NCBI GenBank assembly: GCA_001556025.1
Contig: LSIB01000052.1
Location: 1 to 20,307 of the forward strand
Source: Rhizobiales bacterium CCH3-A5
Lineage (GTDB): Bacteria > Pseudomonadota > Alphaproteobacteria > Rhizobiales > Beijerinckiaceae
DNA length: 20,307 nucleotides
Direction of reading: 5' to 3'
Shown here: piece after piece, positions 17,417-20,307 of the stretch
Layout of the letters: the number at the start of each line of letters is the position of its first letter
Numbering within the stretch: position 1 is the stretch's first letter
Made by a program: the position numbers and the translations under genes
Notes under the pieces: model-generated
Database searches by the model: none
Seen by the model: the letters and a program-made list of their open reading frames with translations, nothing else
What the model was told of the DNA's origin: nothing

Positions 17417-20137
17417 ATGAATGAGGCGCAGCGCCCCAGGGCGCTTGATCCGATCGAACTCATCCGGCGGCGGCTCGGCCGTCTTGCGGCAGCGTCCCGC
17501 CTCTCGCTGGGCTGGGAGCGGCTCTGGCCACGCCTCTGGATCCCGGCCGCGATCGCGCTGACCTTCCTCGCCTTGTCGTGGTTCGGTCTCTGGACCGCGC
17601 TTCCCTGGCAGGGCCGCGCGCTCGGCGTCACGCTCTTCGCGCTCGCGCTCGCCGCCAGCCTCGTTCACATCGCCCGCATGGCCCTGCCGACGCGGCGCGA
17701 CGCGCTGAACCGGCTCGACCACTCGCTCGAAGGCGCGCACCGCCCGGCCTCGGCGCTGGAGGACAGCCTCGCCGTCGGCACGGGCGATCCCGTCTCCCAG
17801 GCGCTCTGGAAGCTGCATGTCGAGCGCCAGGGCGCGCAAGTCGCCGGCCTCAAGGTCGCCGCGCCCCGCCCGCTGATGGCCGGCCGCGACCGCTTCGCCC
17901 TGCGCGCCGTGCCGGTGCTCGCCGCCGTCGCGGCGTTTTTCGTCGCCGGCCACGAGGCCGGCCCACGCCTGTCGGCCGCCTTCGACTGGCGCGGCCCGCA
18001 GGCTCCCGCTCCGGCCGTGCGCATCGACGCCTGGATCGACCCGCCGGGCTATACGCGCCTGCCGCCGATCCTGATCGACTTCGCCCGCCTGCAGAGCCCG
18101 ACGCTCAGCGCGCCGGAAAAATCCACCATCGTGGTGCGCATCGCCGGCAAGACCAGCATGGACGTCGCCACCACCGGCCGGCTCGACGTCTACGTCGCCC
18201 CCGAAGACAAGGTCGCCGGCGCCACGGCGAACGCTCCCAAGCCTGCGACGCCCGCCGCGACGGCTGCGCCCGCCGTGCTGGAAAAGCGCTTCACCCTGAC
18301 CGGCAGCGGCACGCTGCGCATCACCGGCGCGGGCGCGCCGGACCAGACGCTGACGCTGACGGCCATCGCCGACCAGCCGCCGCAAATCAGCTTCACAGAA
18401 CCGCCCAAGCCCGTCACCGGCCCGCAGGCCGGCGGCCTGACGCTGAGCTACACCGGCAAGGACGATTACGGCATCAGCGCCGCCGAGGTGCTGGTCTCGC
18501 GAACTGGGCCGCCCTCGACCGGGCGCTCGCTGGTCGAGCCGCCGAAACAGTCGCTCAGCGTGCCGTCCTCGCCGACCGGCGAGGAGGAGATGAAGAGCAC
18601 CGTCGATTTCTCGTCCCATCCCTGGGCCGGCGCGAAGGTCCGCATGACGCTGGTCGCGCGCGACGAGGCTGGGCAGGAAGGCCGCAGCGAGCCCGTCGAT
18701 GTCACCCTGCCGCAGCGCACCTTCACCAAGCCGCTCGCCAAGGCGCTGGTCGAGCAGCGCCGGAAGCTCGTCATGGATGTCGAGGACCGGCGCAAGGTCC
18801 AGCTCGCCATGGATGCGCTGCTGATCGAGCCCGAACTCTTCATGAAGGAGACCGGCGTCTATCTCGGCATGCGCATGATCAACGAGCGCCTGCGCCGCTC
18901 GACCTCCGACGATCAGCTCCGCGAGGTCGCCGAGTTGATGTGGGCGATGGCGCTGCAGCTCGAGGATGGCGACCTCTCCGACGCCGAGAAGGCGCTGCGC
19001 GCCGCGCAGGAGAATTTGCAGCAGGCGCTGGAGCGCGGCGCCTCGGAAGACGAGATCAAGAAGCTCACCGACGAGATGCGCAAGGCGCTCGACAATTTCA
19101 TGCGCCAGCTCGCCGAGCAGATGCAGCGCCAGCAGCAGAACGGCGACCAGCAGAACCAAGCGCAACTGCCGGAGAACTTCAGGAGCGTCACGCCGCGCGA
19201 CCTGCAGAACATGCTCAACCGCATCGAGGAGCTCTCCCGGCGCGGCGACATGGCCGAAGCCCAGCGCCTGATGGAGCAGCTCAACCAGATGCTCAACAAC
19301 CTGCAGATGGCCCGCCCCGGCCAGCAGGACCCGCGCCAGCGCGAGATGAACCAGGCGCTGTCGGACCTCGACCGCATGACCCGCGAGCAGCAGCAGCTGC
19401 GCGACGAGACCTTCCAGCAGGAGCAGCAGCGCCAGAACCGGGCGCAGCGCCAGCGGCCCGGCCAGCAGCAGGCACGGCCCGGCCAGCAGGGGCAGCGCCA
19501 GCAGGGGCAGCAGGGCCAGCGCCAGCGCGGCCAGCAGCCGGGCCAGCAGCCCGGCGAAGAGGGCGAGGACGGCGAGGAGGGCGAAGGCCAGCAGGGCCAG
19601 AACGGTCAGGGGCAGGGCCAGAGCCTCGCCGAGCGCCAGCAGGCTCTGCGCGAGCGCCTGCAGGAGCTCCAGCGCCGCATGCGCGGCATGGGCGCGCCCG
19701 AGCAGGGCGAACTCGGCGAGGCCGAGGACGCGATGGGCGAGGCGCAAGGCCAGCTCGGCCAGGGCCAGGGCGAAGGCGCGCTGGGCTCGCAGGGCCGCGC
19801 GCTCGAAGCCCTGCGCAAGGGCGGCCAGAACCTTGCCCAGCAGATGCAGCCCGGCCAGCCGGGCGAACCCGGAGACGGCACCGAGGGCGCGTTCGGCGAG
19901 CCCGACGGGCAGCCGGCGGGCCGCCCCTCGGCCCAGCAGCGCGGCCGCGAGGACCCGCTCGGCCGCCCGCAGCGCCAGCGCGACTGGGCCGACGGGCGCG
20001 TCCGCGTGCCCGGCGCCGACGAAAGCGCGACCCAGCGCGCGCGGCGCATCCTCGACGAACTCCGCCGCCGGCTGGGCGATCCCAGCCGCCCGATGGAGGA
20101 GCTCGACTATCTGGAGCGGTTGTTGAGAAGGAATTGA
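17417..20137 (+). CDS. TIGR02302/DUF4175 family three-TM membrane protein with Gln/Gly-rich segment
   Basis: A 906-residue protein of unknown function, a family largely restricted to alphaproteobacteria and typically found beside lysA. Three predicted membrane helices lie at about 40-61, 69-88 and 161-179. Residues 195-470 form a beta-rich, probably periplasmic region (AWIDPPGYTRLPP, VRIAGKTSMDV, YTGKDDYGISAAEV, RMTLVARDEAGQEG). Residues 475-640 are strongly helical and likely coiled coil, with LQQALERGASEDEIKKLTDEM and MLNRIEELSRRGDMAEAQRLM. About 658-742 is low complexity, rich in PGQQ, GQRQ and an EGEDGEEGEG acidic patch. The end GRPQRQRDWADGRVRVP to RRILDELRRRLGDPSRPMEELDYLERLL is a conserved-looking tail. 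ATG 17417, with GGAG eight bases upstream, is preferred over an in-frame GTG at 17366. No enzymatic motif was recognised. Confidence 0.88.
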   Translation: MNEAQRPRALDPIELIRRRLGRLAAASRLSLGWERLWPRLWIPAAIALTFLALSWFGLWTALPWQGRALGVTLFALALAASLVHIARMALPTRRDALNRLDHSLEGAHRPASALEDSLAVGTGDPVSQALWKLHVERQGAQVAGLKVAAPRPLMAGRDRFALRAVPVLAAVAAFFVAGHEAGPRLSAAFDWRGPQAPAPAVRIDAWIDPPGYTRLPPILIDFARLQSPTLSAPEKSTIVVRIAGKTSMDVATTGRLDVYVAPEDKVAGATANAPKPATPAATAAPAVLEKRFTLTGSGTLRITGAGAPDQTLTLTAIADQPPQISFTEPPKPVTGPQAGGLTLSYTGKDDYGISAAEVLVSRTGPPSTGRSLVEPPKQSLSVPSSPTGEEEMKSTVDFSSHPWAGAKVRMTLVARDEAGQEGRSEPVDVTLPQRTFTKPLAKALVEQRRKLVMDVEDRRKVQLAMDALLIEPELFMKETGVYLGMRMINERLRRSTSDDQLREVAELMWAMALQLEDGDLSDAEKALRAAQENLQQALERGASEDEIKKLTDEMRKALDNFMRQLAEQMQRQQQNGDQQNQAQLPENFRSVTPRDLQNMLNRIEELSRRGDMAEAQRLMEQLNQMLNNLQMARPGQQDPRQREMNQALSDLDRMTREQQQLRDETFQQEQQRQNRAQRQRPGQQQARPGQQGQRQQGQQGQRQRGQQPGQQPGEEGEDGEEGEGQQGQNGQGQGQSLAERQQALRERLQELQRRMRGMGAPEQGELGEAEDAMGEAQGQLGQGQGEGALGSQGRALEALRKGGQNLAQQMQPGQPGEPGDGTEGAFGEPDGQPAGRPSAQQRGREDPLGRPQRQRDWADGRVRVPGADESATQRARRILDELRRRLGDPSRPMEELDYLERLLRRN

Positions 20138-20168
20138 TTGACAAGTCAGCAGGATAAAGCGCGAGGAA

Positions 20169-20204
20169 CCCCTCTCCCGAAGGGAGAGGGGCTGGGGTGA
20201 GGGG
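20169..20204 (+). repeat. GC-rich interspersed repeat, copy A, with hairpin
   Basis: CCCCTCTCCC (20169-20178), loop GAA, GGGAGAGGGG (20182-20191) is a perfect ten-base stem, followed by CTGGGGTGAGGGG. It lies 31 bases after the DUF4175 gene. There is no T-run, so it is a REP-like element rather than a standard terminator, although it may stop transcription or shield mRNA. Similar elements occur widely in GC-rich proteobacteria. Confidence 0.75.
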
Positions 20205-20274
20205 TCGGCCCTTTAACCAGTCAGGTATCATCCTATGCGCACCTCCGTTCATGCCAATCCCGAAACGTCCGTCA

Positions 20275-20307
20275 CCTCACCCCTGCCCCTCTCCTTACAG
20301 GAGAGGG
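20275..20307 (-). repeat. GC-rich interspersed repeat, copy B, inverted and cut by the window end
   Basis: Read on the minus strand this is the same element as copy A: AGGAGAGGGGCAGGGGTGAGG matches its GGGAGAGGGGCTGGGGTGAGG with two differences. The two copies face each other across 70 bases (20205-20274), where I see no gene. The sequence stops inside the hairpin of copy B. Confidence 0.7.

Noticed and set aside
17240..19747. 835-codon minus-strand open frame opposite the DUF4175 gene
   Set aside because: Composition is a run of Leu/Ala or Arg/Gly stretches that mirror the Gln/Gly-rich codons of the other strand. It begins inside the low-complexity tract and runs into lysA. The plus-strand protein has recognisable family features, so this is a shadow.
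20235..20307. Short open frame MRTSVHANPETS running to the window edge
   Set aside because: It has no ribosome site and its second half is translated repeat copy B, a common source of false small genes.

Overview
This is a GC-rich, densely coded chromosomal window from an alphaproteobacterium, most likely of the order Hyphomicrobiales (Rhizobiales), for example a Bosea, Methylobacterium or Beijerinckia relative. The assignment rests on gene content and order: purL-bolA-grxD with a CGFS glutaredoxin, tlpA divergent from argH, then a small lipoprotein, lysA and a TIGR02302/DUF4175 protein. Genus is not determinable by eye. There is no rRNA, tRNA, CRISPR array, insertion sequence or prophage that I can see, and no stretch above 300 bases lacks a gene.

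Layout. Positions 92-3680 hold three minus-strand genes read as galE, then an MltB-type lytic transglycosylase, then a periplasmic SGNH/DUF459 hydrolase: an envelope and sugar-nucleotide block. galU (3858-4739) diverges from galE and is followed by an NDUFAF5-like methyltransferase-fold protein and a 4HBT thioesterase. A TadG-like vWA membrane protein (6077-7282, minus) overlaps the thioesterase end tail to tail. From 7463 the plus strand carries purL, bolA and grxD (purine synthesis, then a BolA/monothiol-glutaredoxin Fe-S pair).

Positions 10320-11602 are the accessory part. An intact MNT-type nucleotidyltransferase overlaps by four bases a HEPN-like partner that carries an in-frame TAA and a 2-base insertion. 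A convergent small gene resembles an alkylguanine-DNA alkyltransferase-like protein that has lost the reactive Cys. A lone NodU/CmcH-type carbamoyltransferase (11668-13398, minus) and a TlpA thioredoxin (13495-14124, minus) follow.

From 14153 to the end the plus strand reads argH, an LptM-like lipoprotein, lysA, and a large three-TM DUF4175 protein with a Gln/Gly-rich low-complexity segment. Three families of palindromic intergenic repeats sit between genes: 13443-13486, 15551-15639, and an inverted pair at 20169-20204 and 20275-20307, the last cut by the window edge.

I found no clearly new multi-gene system. The best leads are the doubly broken HEPN partner beside its intact nucleotidyltransferase, the ATL-like protein with PFWRVI in place of PCHRV, and the orphan carbamoyltransferase.
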